Positions 17,326 to 28,900 of a stretch of DNA of 64,000 nucleotides are shown here, one piece after another; the stretch's first letter is position 1; each line of letters starts with the position of its first letter. The DNA is from Polyangium jinanense. Lineage in GTDB: Bacteria > Myxococcota > Polyangia > Polyangiales > Polyangiaceae. Position numbers and translations under genes: made by a program. A model generated the notes under the pieces. The model worked only from the letters and a program-made list of their open reading frames with translations. It made no database searches and was not told where the DNA came from. Location of the stretch: contig NZ_JAGTJJ010000007.1 of NCBI RefSeq assembly GCF_028435365.1, forward strand, positions 62,001-126,000. The letters are read 5' to 3'.

Positions 17326-19418
17326 AGAGCCTGGCGACGACAGCCGAGCCGTACGAGATCAAGCTCATCAACATGCCGTTTGCGGCGGAGCACCTGCCGT
17401 CGCTTGCCCTCACCCAGATACGGTCCGTCTTGCGGCGCGAGTTCGGCGCGCGCGTGCGGGTCGAGATCTGCTATCTGAATCTCGACGTTTCGCGCCGGAT
17501 CGGGGCCATTTATCACGAAATCGAGGACTCGATGGAGCACCTCCACACGGGCCTCGGCGATTGGCTCTTCCGCAAGAGCGCGTTCCCTGATGCGGACGAC
17601 AACGTGGACGAGTACTTCCGGCGCTGCTATCCACGGCGTACGCCGGAGGTGCAATCGCTCCGGGCGCGGATCCTGCCGCTGCGCGCGGAGCTCGACGCCA
17701 TTCTGGAAGAGCTGCTCGATCAGCACCGGCTCCACGAGGCCGATCTCGTCGGCTTCACCTCGATCTTCATCCAGAACATGGCGAGCCTCGCCATGGCGCG
17801 CAAGATCAAGGCGCGCGCTCCGCATGTCGTCACGGTGATGGGCGGACCGAACTGCGAATACCCCATGGGCGCGGTGCTGGTCGAGGAGGCGCCGCAAATC
17901 GATTTCGCGTTTTCCGGGCCCGGCCTGAAAAGCTTCGCGGGGTTCGTCCGGAACCTCCTCGACGGCGAGCAGGAGGCCTGCCACCGCATCCACGGGGTCA
18001 TCTCGCGCGACAACCTCGGCGCGTTCGTTCCGGAGGAGGACAAGCTCCTGCTCGCGGACGATCTCGTGCGCTCCGGCGCGTTTTTCCCGTCGAAACGCGT
18101 CAAGCGGCTCGACCTCGTGACGGACGCGGCGCGTGCCGCATCCGGGCCGGCCTGCCGCGCGCCGCGCCTGCAGCAGGTCGGCGAGGAGCTGCCGCTCGAT
18201 TACGACGTCGAGCTCGATTACGACGACTACCTCGATGCGTTCGAGCGAAACCGGCCGCCGCACGCCGAGAAGGCAACGCTGCTCGTGGAGACGTCGCGCG
18301 GCTGCTGGTGGGGCGAGCGGTCGCATTGCACCTTCTGCGGCCTGAACGATCTCACGCTGGGGTACCGGGCGATGGCGGCGGATCAGGCGGTCCAGCAGTT
18401 CGAGCGACTCTTCCGGTACGCCGATCGGGCGTCACGATTGATGGCCGTTGATGTCATCATCCCGAAGAGCTTCCTCGACGACATGCTTCCCCGGCTGAAG
18501 ACGCCGGACACGATGGAGATCTTTTACGAGGCGAAGAGCGATCTGACGGAGGAGAACGTCGCGGCGATGGCCCAGGCGCGCGTCCTTACGATCCAGCCCG
18601 GCGTGGAGGCGCTCGCGACGTCGACGCTGAAGCTCATCAAGAAAGGCAGCACGGTCTTCCAGAACATCATGCTGCTCAAGCGCTGCGTGATGTACGGCAT
18701 CTTCCCGGCCTGGAACCTGCTGCTCGGCATTCCTCGCTCGGACGAGGAGATGTATCGCAGGTACGCGGCCATCATCCCGCTCTTTTCGCACCTGCCGCCG
18801 CCGTCGGACGCACTCCAGGTGCGTTTTGATCGGTTCAGCCCCTACTTCACGAACGCCGAGGAGTACGGGCTCCGGCTCGCGCCCATGGAACATTATGCCA
18901 TGATTTACCCGTTCGGCCCCAGCAAACTTCGGGACATGGCGTACTTTTTCCGCGACGAGAACTTCGAGGCGCCCTATTTCGTGCACCTGGCGCAATGGTT
19001 CACGATGATCAAGGACCTCGTCGCGACCTGGAGGGATCGCTGGCCGGAGAAGGATCCGGAGGGGCGCGCCGAGCTCTACGCGGCGAGGCGCGGCGACGAG
19101 CTCGTGATCCACGATTCGCGCTCGGGCCGGGCGGTGGAGCACGTCATCGCGCCCTCGACCTGGTCCGTGCTCCTTTCGTTCGACAAACCCGCGCCCCTCG
19201 AGCGCGCGGCAGCGGAGGTGCGCCGAGCGCTGCCCGACGTCGACATGGACCGGGAGATGGAGTTCCTCGTGAACAAGGGGCTCCTGTTCCAGGAGGGCGA
19301 GCGATACTTGAGCCTTGTCCTGCCGGGGCGCGCGCCGCTCCGCCCGGAGGAGGATCTCCGCCGCGGGTGGGGATCCGTTTCCCAGCAATCGGAGCTCCGG
19401 ACGGTGATCACGCTCTGA
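17322..19418 (+). CDS. B12-binding-type radical SAM C-methyltransferase, RiPP-maturation family
   Basis: I choose GTG 17322, which overlaps the preceding stop and has AAGAGGAG about 10 bases upstream, giving 698 residues. The N-terminal ~220 residues are a Rossmann-like B12-binding region (NMPFA...PSLAL start; GFTSIF, then VTVMGGPNCEYPMG). The radical SAM cluster motif is C328-x7-C336-x2-C339 (CWWGERSHCTFC), followed by GLND, PGVEALATSTLKLIKKG and PAWNLLLGIP. This set is characteristic of the TIGR03975-type family known for methylating unactivated carbons in ribosomal peptides such as polytheonamides and bottromycins. No precursor peptide is visible. The gene is coupled between two NRPS genes, so the substrate is probably a carrier-bound residue or the released peptide. 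The C-terminal ~130 residues have no assignment. Confidence 0.88.
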   Translation: MKSLATTAEPYEIKLINMPFAAEHLPSLALTQIRSVLRREFGARVRVEICYLNLDVSRRIGAIYHEIEDSMEHLHTGLGDWLFRKSAFPDADDNVDEYFRRCYPRRTPEVQSLRARILPLRAELDAILEELLDQHRLHEADLVGFTSIFIQNMASLAMARKIKARAPHVVTVMGGPNCEYPMGAVLVEEAPQIDFAFSGPGLKSFAGFVRNLLDGEQEACHRIHGVISRDNLGAFVPEEDKLLLADDLVRSGAFFPSKRVKRLDLVTDAARAASGPACRAPRLQQVGEELPLDYDVELDYDDYLDAFERNRPPHAEKATLLVETSRGCWWGERSHCTFCGLNDLTLGYRAMAADQAVQQFERLFRYADRASRLMAVDVIIPKSFLDDMLPRLKTPDTMEIFYEAKSDLTEENVAAMAQARVLTIQPGVEALATSTLKLIKKGSTVFQNIMLLKRCVMYGIFPAWNLLLGIPRSDEEMYRRYAAIIPLFSHLPPPSDALQVRFDRFSPYFTNAEEYGLRLAPMEHYAMIYPFGPSKLRDMAYFFRDENFEAPYFVHLAQWFTMIKDLVATWRDRWPEKDPEGRAELYAARRGDELVIHDSRSGRAVEHVIAPSTWSVLLSFDKPAPLERAAAEVRRALPDVDMDREMEFLVNKGLLFQEGERYLSLVLPGRAPLRPEEDLRRGWGSVSQQSELRTVITL

Positions 19419-19428
19419 CCCGCGAGCA

Positions 19429-22400
19429 ATGGAGACCATGGATACCTTGATCGCGCTCCTCGCGGACGTCCGGAAAAAGAACATCAAGCTCTGGGTGGAC
19501 GGCGCGGACCTGCGCGTCTCCGCACCGCCCGGCGCCCTCACGCCGGAGCTCATCGGTGTCCTCAAGGCGAAGAAGCCGGAGCTCATCGAGCTCCTGCGCG
19601 CGTCCGCGGCGTCGCCCTCGGCTGGCGGGCCGGTCCCCGTGCCTCGCGGCGGGCCGCTGCCGGCCACGTTCGGGCAGCAACAACTCTGGGTCCTCGATCA
19701 GCTCGGGTATCGCTCCGTGTACTCCGTGCCCCTCGCCGTCGAGCTCGTCGGCAAGCTCGACGAAGGCGTGCTCGGGCGCGCGCTCGACGAGATCGCCCGG
19801 CGCCACGAGGGCCTGCGAACCACGTTTGTCCAGGTAGAAGGCGAGCTCCGCCAAGTCATCCGCGACCCGGCGAGTGTCCCCGTGGCGAAGCTCGACCTGC
19901 GGGCGCTCGAGCCGGCCGCGCGAAAGGCGGCCCTCGACGACGCGATCGCCGCCGAGCGGGACCGGCCCTTCGATCTGGCCGAGGGGCCGCTGCTGCGTGC
20001 CCTCTCGATCAGGACTGGCGAGGACCGCTTCGTCCTGATGCTGACGCTGCACCACATCGCCTCCGATGGCTGGTCCATCGGGGTGCTCACGCGCGAGCTC
20101 TCGGCCCTCTACGCCGCGTTCGCCTCCGGAGCGCCGACGCCCTTGCCGGAGCTCTCCGTCCAGATGGCCGACATCGCGGTCTGGCAGAGGGAGCGACTGC
20201 GAGGCGAGGCGCTCGAGCGCTCGCTGCGGTTCTGGCGAGAGCGGCTCGAAGGCGCGCCGACGCTGCTCGATCTACCCATCGCGAGGGAGCAGAGCCCCGA
20301 GGAGGCGCTTCCCATCGAGCCGCGTGGTGCCCGGCTCGACTTCCGCATCGACGCGGAGACGACGCGGGGCCTTTCTCGGCTCGCCGAGGAGAGGGGCGCG
20401 ACCCTGTTCATGACGCTGATGGCGGCCTTCCAGGTCTTGCTCGCGCGTGTCAGCGGGCAGGACGACGTGCTCGTCGGCACACCCGCCGCGGGTCGCACGC
20501 ACCAGGCGCTCGAGCCGATGATCGGCTACTTCGTCAACACGCTCGTGCTGCGCGCCGAGCTCGGCGACGACCCGACGTTCGCGGACTTTCTCTCGCGTGC
20601 GAAACCGCACATGGTCGCAGCGTACGAACATCAGGACACGCCCTTCGAGCGCCTGGTCGAAGCGCTCGGGGCCCCGCGGATCCCGCGGCGCAACCCGCTC
20701 GTGCAGGTGCTCTTCGCGCTCCAGAATGCCGTCCGGATCGACCTCTCCCTCCCAGGAATCGAGGCCACGCCGATCGAGGTGCCGACGCGGGCGGCGCGCA
20801 TGGATCTCGAGGTCGACGTCCTGCCGGTCGGCGATCACCTGGAGGGGTATTGGGTCTACGATCGTGACCGCTTCGATCGCGCGGCGATGGAGCGGATGGT
20901 GGCGCAGTTCCGGACCTTGCTCGAGGGGATCGCGGCGGACCCAGGCAAGCGGATCGGAGCGCTGCCTCTCCTGCCGCCGGAGGAGCGACATCGGATCCTG
21001 GTCGAGTGGAACGACACGGCCGCCGACCTGCCCCAGGAAGGCGCGGTGATCCGGCTCTTCGAGGCGCAGGCGGCGCGGACGCCGGAAGCGATGGCCGTGG
21101 TCCACGACGCGCGGACCTTCCGGCAGGGGCTCACCTACCGCGCGCTGAACGACCAGGCGAACGCGCTCGCACGCCACCTCGTGGCCCTGGGCGTCGGGCC
21201 CGAGACGCTGGTCGGCCTCTTCACGGATCGGTCGGTCTCGATGGTGGTCGGGATGCTCGCCGTGCACAAGGCCGGTGGCGCGTACGTGCCGCTCGACCCT
21301 GCGCTCCCGCCGGACCGCCTGGCGTTCCTCCTCGCGGACACCCGCGCGCCCGTCGTGCTCACCCAGGCGCACCTCGCATCTCGCTTGCCCATGGGTGAGG
21401 CGCGTGTCGTCGTTCTGGACGACGCGACTGCCTTCGCGGCCGAGCCCACGCACGACCTCGGGAACGACGTGGCCCCCGGCCATTTGGCGTACGTCATGTA
21501 CACCTCGGGCTCGACCGGGGAGCCCAAGGGCGTCTTGATCGAGCACCACGCGCTCGTGGCGCACACGACCCAGTACGTCCGTTTTCACGGCCTCACGCCC
21601 TCGGATCGGGTGCTCGCGCTCGCCGCGTTTCACTTCGATGCTTCGGTGGAGCAAATCTTCCCGGCGCTCGTCGCGGGCGCCTGCGTGATCCTGCCGGACT
21701 GGGAGCTCGAGCCGCGTGCCTTCTCGCAGAAGCTCGCCGAGCTCGAGGTGACGCTCCTCGACACCTCGGGCGCGCATTGGCGAGGGCTGGTGGATGCATG
21801 GCTGGAGACGCCGGCGCTCGCCGAACGTCTGCGTCTACGTAGCTTGATCGTCGGCGGCGATGTCATGCCGGTGGAGGTCGTACCGCGGTGGCGACGAACG
21901 GCGCTTTCGACGCGGACGCGGCTCTTCAACGTCTACGGCCCGACCGAGGCCACGGTCGCGGCCACCGTGTACGAGGTGCCCCGCGATTTCGATGCTCGGC
22001 TGCCGCGCATCCCCATCGGCATGCCGCTCGCGAACCGCACAGCGTACGTGCTCGACCCGAACCTTCAGCCCGTACCGATCGGCGTGCCGGGGGAGCTTTT
22101 CCTCGGCGGGATCGGACCTGCCCGCGGCTACCTGAATCAGCCGTCGCTGACCGCGGAGAGGTTTGTCGCCGTCGCGTCGCTGCCGTTCGTCGCGGAGCTC
22201 TCTCCGGCGGCACGACGAGGTCGGGTCTACCGGACGGGGGATCGATGCCGGTGGCGACCGGACGGCACGCTCGATTTCCTGGGCCGAACGGACAACCAGG
22301 TCAAGATCCGCGGCTATCGTGTCGAGCTCGGCGAGATCGAAGCCGAGCTCCGGCGGCACCCGTCCCTCCGCGACGCCGTGGTCGTCGTCCACGAGACGAA

Positions 22401-22923
22401 GGGGCATCGTTCCCTCGTGGCCTACGTCGTCCCGGAGGGCATCGCGGAGGACGATCTCGATCGGGAGCTCGGCGGCGCCTTGCGACGAACGTTGCCCGAG
22501 CACATGGTGCCTTCTCGATTCCTTGCGCTCGCGGAGATCCCGCGCGTCACGACGAGCGGCAAGGTCGACCGGGCGGCGCTGCCCGACCCGGCGAAGGTCG
22601 GCGTCGCGCGTGATCAGACCTTGCCGCGCACCCCGACGGAAGAGCAGGTCGCCGCCATCTTCTGCGAGGTCCTGAAGCTTTCGCACGTGAACATTCACGA
22701 CAGCTTCTTCGACATCGGCGGACACTCGCTGCTCGCGACCCAGCTCGTCCTGCGCGTCAACCGCGCGTTCTCGCTGCACTTGCCGCTCCAGGCCGTCTTC
22801 GAGAACAGCACGGTCGTCGAGCTCTCCGCGTCGATCGATCGCACGAGGCTCGCGCAGGACCTGCTCGCTTCGGGAGGCGTGGGCGCCGAGGGCGCGGGAC
22901 GAGGGGAAGAGGGCGAGTTGTGA
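19429..22923 (+). CDS. NRPS module: TubC dock-C-A-PCP
   Basis: The 1164 residues start with a TubC-type docking domain (about 1-55, VRKKNIKLWVDGADLRVSAP), which accepts the C-terminus of an upstream synthetase, most likely the 12238 protein. Then come C (about 70-510, HHIASDG at 206), A (about 540-1045, YTSGSTGEPKG at 690, YGPTEAT at 836, SGKVDRAAL at 1038) and PCP (DIGGHSLLAT at 1094). The A pocket read by hand is DAEDIGVVA. Two acids (Glu239, Asp278 in GrsA numbering) suggest a basic side chain such as Lys, Orn or Arg, but the residue is not settled. There is no epimerase. ATG 19429 lies 10 bases after the radical SAM stop. ATG 19438 is an alternative. The stop overlaps the next GTG. Confidence 0.94.
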   Translation: METMDTLIALLADVRKKNIKLWVDGADLRVSAPPGALTPELIGVLKAKKPELIELLRASAASPSAGGPVPVPRGGPLPATFGQQQLWVLDQLGYRSVYSVPLAVELVGKLDEGVLGRALDEIARRHEGLRTTFVQVEGELRQVIRDPASVPVAKLDLRALEPAARKAALDDAIAAERDRPFDLAEGPLLRALSIRTGEDRFVLMLTLHHIASDGWSIGVLTRELSALYAAFASGAPTPLPELSVQMADIAVWQRERLRGEALERSLRFWRERLEGAPTLLDLPIAREQSPEEALPIEPRGARLDFRIDAETTRGLSRLAEERGATLFMTLMAAFQVLLARVSGQDDVLVGTPAAGRTHQALEPMIGYFVNTLVLRAELGDDPTFADFLSRAKPHMVAAYEHQDTPFERLVEALGAPRIPRRNPLVQVLFALQNAVRIDLSLPGIEATPIEVPTRAARMDLEVDVLPVGDHLEGYWVYDRDRFDRAAMERMVAQFRTLLEGIAADPGKRIGALPLLPPEERHRILVEWNDTAADLPQEGAVIRLFEAQAARTPEAMAVVHDARTFRQGLTYRALNDQANALARHLVALGVGPETLVGLFTDRSVSMVVGMLAVHKAGGAYVPLDPALPPDRLAFLLADTRAPVVLTQAHLASRLPMGEARVVVLDDATAFAAEPTHDLGNDVAPGHLAYVMYTSGSTGEPKGVLIEHHALVAHTTQYVRFHGLTPSDRVLALAAFHFDASVEQIFPALVAGACVILPDWELEPRAFSQKLAELEVTLLDTSGAHWRGLVDAWLETPALAERLRLRSLIVGGDVMPVEVVPRWRRTALSTRTRLFNVYGPTEATVAATVYEVPRDFDARLPRIPIGMPLANRTAYVLDPNLQPVPIGVPGELFLGGIGPARGYLNQPSLTAERFVAVASLPFVAELSPAARRGRVYRTGDRCRWRPDGTLDFLGRTDNQVKIRGYRVELGEIEAELRRHPSLRDAVVVVHETKGHRSLVAYVVPEGIAEDDLDRELGGALRRTLPEHMVPSRFLALAEIPRVTTSGKVDRAALPDPAKVGVARDQTLPRTPTEEQVAAIFCEVLKLSHVNIHDSFFDIGGHSLLATQLVLRVNRAFSLHLPLQAVFENSTVVELSASIDRTRLAQDLLASGGVGAEGAGRGEEGEL

Positions 22924-25900
22924 GCGCTGTCGAAGCGCTCCTCGGCGAGCTTCACGGGCTCGGCGTGCGGTTCTGGATCGAGGAGGACCGCCTGCGTTTC
23001 CGGGCCCCCGAGGGGGCGCTGACGCCGGCCTTGCGCGAGGCGATGGCCGCGCACAAGGGCGAGATCCGTTCGTTCCTCCTGCGGGGATGGAGCCGCAAGG
23101 ACCAGAGCCTCCCGCTCGAGCCGGCCTCGCGGCAAGGCCCGCTGCCGCTCACCTTTGGCCAGCAGCGACTCTGGTTCCTCGACCAGATGGGCAGCGGCAC
23201 GGCCTACAACATGCCGCTCTCCATGCGCTTCGAGGGCCCGCTCGACATCGACGCGCTCTCGCGCAGTTTGTCCGAGATCGTGCGCCGCCACGAGAGCCTG
23301 CGCACGACGTTCGTCGCCCGGGGCGGCGAGCCCGCGCAGGTGATACGGCCGCCGCAGGCGATGGCTCCGCCCCTCGTCGACCTGTGCCACCTCTCCGCCG
23401 CCGAGCAGGATGCCGAGGTCGCGCGGCGTGTGCAGGCCGAGGGGCAGAGGCTCTTCGACCTCGCGTCCGACATACTGCTCCGCGCCTCTTTGCTCCGGCT
23501 CGCCGAGGGGCCCGAGCCCGTCCACGTCCTGCTCTCGACCATGCACCACATCGCCTCGGACGGCTGGTCCATGGGCGTCTTCTTTCGCGAGCTCGAGATC
23601 CTCTATCGGTCGTTTGTCGAGGGACGGGCGTCGCCGCTCCCGGACCTCCACCTCCAGGTCGCCGACGTCGCGGTCTGGCAGCGCCGCGTGCTCACGCCCG
23701 CGGTCCTCGCGCCGCACATCGCGTACTGGAAGAACATGCTCGACGGCGCGCCGGCCGTCCTCGAGCTGCCCGCCGATCGCCCCCGGCAGGCGGCGAGCGC
23801 ATCGCCATGCGGGCTCTTCCGCTTTCGGATCGAGCCGGAGCTGACCTCCGCCCTGCGCGCGCTCGGGCAGGACGCGGGCGCGACGCTTTTCATGACGCTG
23901 CTCGCCGCCTTCCAGGTGCTCCTTGCACGGTGCTCTGGCCTGGACGACGTCGTCGTCGGCACGCCCATCGCCGGCCGCAATCGGCAGGAGCTCGAGCCGC
24001 TCATCGGACTCTTCGTGAACAGCCTCCCCATGCGGGCGGACATCTCCGACGATCCGACCTTCCTCGATCACCTCGGCCGCGTGAAACAAATCACGCAAGA
24101 TGCCTACGCGCACCAGGATCTGCCCTTCGACAAACTCGTCGAGGCGCTCTCGTCCGAGAGGAGCGCGAGCCATCATCCCGTGTATCAGGTCGCGTTCGCC
24201 CTGCACAACACGCCGCGGGGCGCGTTCTCGCTGCCGGGTCTCCGGACGACGCCGCTTCACGTGCAATCGCAGCAGGCGCGCCTCGATCTGGAGATTCACC
24301 TGGACGAACGGGACGGCGGGCTCGACGGGCTCCTGTTCTACGACACCGGCCTCTTCGACGCGGCCACCGTCGAGCCGATGATCGACCGATTTCGCGTGCT
24401 GCTCGAGGGGATCGTGGCCGATCCGCGGAGGCGGGTGGGGGACCTTCCGCTCCTCGGCGAGGCCGAGCGGCGCCGCGTGCTCGTGGAGGGCAACGAGACG
24501 GCGGCGGCGTACCCGGACGCGCTCTCGGCGCACGAGCTCATCGAGGCGCAGGCGCGGCGCACGCCCGACGCGATCGCCGTGCTCTTCGACGGTGGGGACG
24601 CGCCGCAGACGCTCACGTACCGCGCCCTCGTCGAGCGCGCGCACGCGCTCGCGCATCACCTGCGAGCGCGCGGGATCAGGAGGGGACAGATCGTGGGGAT
24701 CTGCCTCGATCCGTCCCTCGATCGGGTGGTGGGCCTCCTCGGCATCCTCGCGGCGGGCGGCGCGTACCTACCGCTCGATCCGGCGTACCCGCGCGAGCGA
24801 CTGGGCTTCATGCTCGAGGACGCGCGGCCCGAGGTTGTCGTGACACACACCTCGCTCGTCGAGAAGATACCGGCGAGCGGCATACGGTTCGTCTGTCTGG
24901 ATCGAGACGCGTCCGCGCTCGAGGCGGCGCCACGCGGTCGTCCCGAGAGCGGTGTTCGTCCGGACGATCTCGCGTACGTCATCTACACGTCGGGCACGAC
25001 GGGCAAGCCGAAGGGCGTGCTCCTTTCGCACCGGGGGCTCGTCAACGTCGCCGAGGCCCAGCGTCGCATCTTCGAGCTCGGGGCGGGCGACCGGGTGCCT
25101 CAGCTCGCGCCGCTCGGCTTCGACGCCGCCACGTTCGAGATCTGGCTCGCGCTCGCGTCGGGCGCGACCCTCTGCCTCGGCCCGCGGGAGGACGTTTTAC
25201 CTGGCGAACCCTTGGGGCGATTCCTGTCGCGTCATCGCATCTCGATGGCGACGCTCACACCCTCGGCGCTCGCGGCCCTGCCCGTCGCAGATTTGCCGGC
25301 ACTCCGCACGATCGCGGTCGCGGGCGAGGCGTGCACGCCCGCGCTCGTCGAGGCGTGGGCCCGCGGGCGTCGCTTCTTCAACCTGTACGGCCCCACCGAA
25401 GCGACGATCTGGTCCACCGCGAATCCTTGTGCCGAGCCCGCCGACGCGACGCGCATCGGGCGCCCGATCCCGAACACGCAGGTCTACGTGCTCGACCGCC
25501 GACAGAAGCTCGTACCCTTCGGCACGCCGGGCGAGCTCTACATCGGCGGCGTGGGCGTCGCGCGCGGCTACCTGCATCGGCCCGAGCTCACGAACGAGCG
25601 CTTCGTCCCGAACCCCTTCGGCGAAGGGAAGCTCTACCGGACCGGGGACCTCGTTCGACGCCGCGCCGAGGGCCACCTCGAGTTTCTGGGGCGCGTCGAC
25701 GATCAGGTGAAGATCCGCGGCCATCGCATCGAGCTCGGCGAGATCGAGGCGGCCGTCGGATCGCACCCCGCAGTGCGGGAGGCCGTGGTCGTCGCGCGAG
25801 AGGACCGGCCCGGCGACAAGCGCCTCGTCGCGTACGTGGTCCCCGCGTCGAGCGACGTCGAGGCGCAAGCGAGCCACGTCGAGCAATGGCGAAGCCTGTA

Positions 25901-28900
25901 CGAGGAGACGTACGGACAAACCGCCGATGTGGTGGATCCGACCTTCGACATCCGCGGCTGGAGCGACAGCTACACCGGCGCGCCGATCCCCGCCGAGGCA
26001 ATGCACGAGTGGGTCGAGGCGACCGTCGCCGACGTGCGCGCGCTCGCGCCCCGTCGCGTGCTCGAGATCGGCTGCGGCTCGGGGCTCTTGCTGTTCCGGC
26101 TCGCGCCGACGTGCGCGTGCTACCTCGGGACGGACCTCTCTGGCGAGGCCGTGGCTCGGCTCGAGCGCGTGCGGCGGACCATGAAGGGGCTCGAAGGCGT
26201 CACGGTCGAGCAGCGCGCGGCCGACGACTTCCAGGGCATCCCGGAAGGCGCGTTCGATGTCGTGCTCATCAACTCGGTCGTGCAGTACTTCCCGAGCGTC
26301 GAGTACCTGATCCGCGTGCTCGAGGGCGCGACGCGGGCGGTGAGGCCGGGCGGCGCGATCTACCTCGGCGACGTGCGCAATCACGCGCTCTTTTCGGCGT
26401 ATCACGCATCCGTGCAGCGTCATCGCGCGCCGGACGACCTCGATCGCGCCGGGCTCGCGGCGCTCGTCGAGCAGCGCATGCTCGACGAGGAAGAGCTCTT
26501 GATCGACCCTGCGTTTTTCCTGGCGCTCTCGGCGCGCCTGCCGCAGATCGGCGCGGCGGAGGTTCGCGTCAAGCGCGGGCGTCATTCCAACGAGCTGACC
26601 CGCTTCCGTTATCAGGTCGTCCTGCGCATCGGCAGCGGCGCGGCCCCTCCTTTCGCGCCTGCCGAACATGACGTTCGCTGGGCGGGTTTCTCCGTTGCGT
26701 CGCTCCACCGGCACCTCGCCGAGGCGCTTCCGGCCTCCATCGTCGTTCGCGATGTCCCCGACGCGCGCGTCGAGGACGACGTGCGGACAGTCGCGTGGCT
26801 CGTCGGCGCGCACGAGGATCGCGTCTCCCACCTGCGACAAACGCTCTCCCAGGCGCGCGACGGCGTCGATCCCGAGGCCTTGTGGTCGCTCGCGGACGAA
26901 CTCGGTTATACCGCGCAGATCGGCCCTTCCGCGTCGGGCACGCCGGGCGCAATGGACGTGGTGTTCTGGCAGCGCGATGCGGACAAACCCACGTCGGATC
27001 CGGCTCTCTCCACGAGGGCTGCGGCGCGGCCGTGGCATACGTACACGAATAACCCTCTGCGCGGGAAGATTCACCGGCGCCTCTGGCCCCGGCTCGCCGA
27101 GCACCTCCGCGCCACGTTGCCCGAGGTCATGATCCCCGCGGCATGGGTGACGCTCGACGCGCTGCCGCTCACGCCGAACGGCAAGGTGAACCGCAGGGCC
27201 CTGCCGCCACCCGTTTCGTTATCGTTTTCGCAGGAAGCCGCCGGGGCGCTCCCACGCACGCCCACGCAGGAGATCCTTGCCGGGATCTGGCGCGAGGTGC
27301 TCGGCCTCTCGGCGGTGGGCATTCACGACCGCTTCTTCGATCTCGGCGGCCATTCGCTGCTGCTCACCCAGGTCGCGGCACGGGCGCGCAAAGCATTCGA
27401 GCGCGAGTTGCCCCTTTCGATCCTCTTCGAGCACACGACGATCGCGGCCCTTGCCGCGTGGATGGACGCGGGCGCGGCGCCGCCCGGCGCTCCTCTCGTG
27501 GCGAGCGAAACGCCCGTCCTCCGCCCCGCGCCGCGTAATGGCGCATTGCCGCTTTCGGCCGCCCAGGAACGACTTTGGTTCTTGAACGAGCTGCAAGGCA
27601 GCGACGCCGCCTACAACATGCCCATGGCGTTCCGCGTCTCGGGGCCGCTCGACGTTGCGGCCCTCGAGCGGAGCCTCGCCGAGATCGTGCGGCGCCATGA
27701 GAGCCTGCGAACGAACATCGTCACCGTGGCGGATCAGCCCACGCAGATCATCCGTCATGCCGATTTTCGCCTTTCCGTGCTGGACCTTCGCTCGGCCTTC
27801 GAGCGAGCGCGCGAAGCGACCGCGCTCCGCCTCACGGCCGAAGAGGCCGCGCGCCCGTTCGACCTGGCGAACGATCCGCTGTTCCGCGCGACGCTCCTCC
27901 GTTTGCACGGCGAAACCGAGCATATCTTGCTCGTCGTTGTGCACCACGTCGTCTCGGACGGCGGGTCCATGGGGATCCTCGTCCGCGAGCTCGAGGCGCT
28001 CTACGACGCGTTTCGCGCGGGTTTGCCCTCACCGCTCCTCGAACCGTCGATTCAATATGCCGACTTCGCCGTATGGCAGCGGGCGTGTATCTCGTCGGGG
28101 CGAATGGCCGAGGAGCTTGCCTACTGGAAGCGAAAGCTCGAAGGCGCGCCCCCTTCGCCGAGCTTGCCGCGAAGCGGTCCGCGGCCCGAGCGGCCGTCGT
28201 CGCGCGGAGCCGCCGCGTCGCTCACGCTGCCCGCGTCCCTCCACCGGAGGCTCCGCGCCTTCAGCCAAAAGCAGGACGTGACGCTCTTCGTCACCCTGCT
28301 CGCCGCCTTCGAGCTCTTGCTCGCTCGTTTGTCTAGGCAATACGATGTCGTCGTGGGGACGCCGGTTGCCCATCGAAACCGGGTCGAGCTGGAAGGGGTG
28401 TTCGGCCTCTTCCTGAACTCGCTCGTGCTCCGCACGGATCTCTCCGGGAGCCCCACGTTCGCCACGCTCGTGCAGCGCGTCCGGCGCACGACGGTCGAGG
28501 CGTTCGCGCATCAGGACCTTCCCTTCGAGAAACTCGTCGCTGAGCTCTCGCCGTCGCGCGACCTCCGCCAGAGCCCGTTCTTCCAGGTCCTGTTCAACAT
28601 GGTGCCGGCGGAGGCGAAGACGCCGAGGCTCACGGGCGTCGAGGTCTCGGGCGTGACCGGGCTCGGAGACGAGCCGGCGAAGTTCGACCTCTCGCTCTAC
28701 GTCTCCGATGCCCGGGACGAGCTCGAAATGCGGGCGGTGTACAAGGCCGACCTCTTCGCCGCCGATACGATCGCGCACGTGCTCGAACAGTTCCGGCACC
28801 TGCTGGCGCAGGTCTGCGACGATCCGACGCGCCCCATCGATGCGTTCTCGCTCGTCACGCCCTCGATGCAGGCCGTGCTCCCGGACATGTCGCTCCCCCT

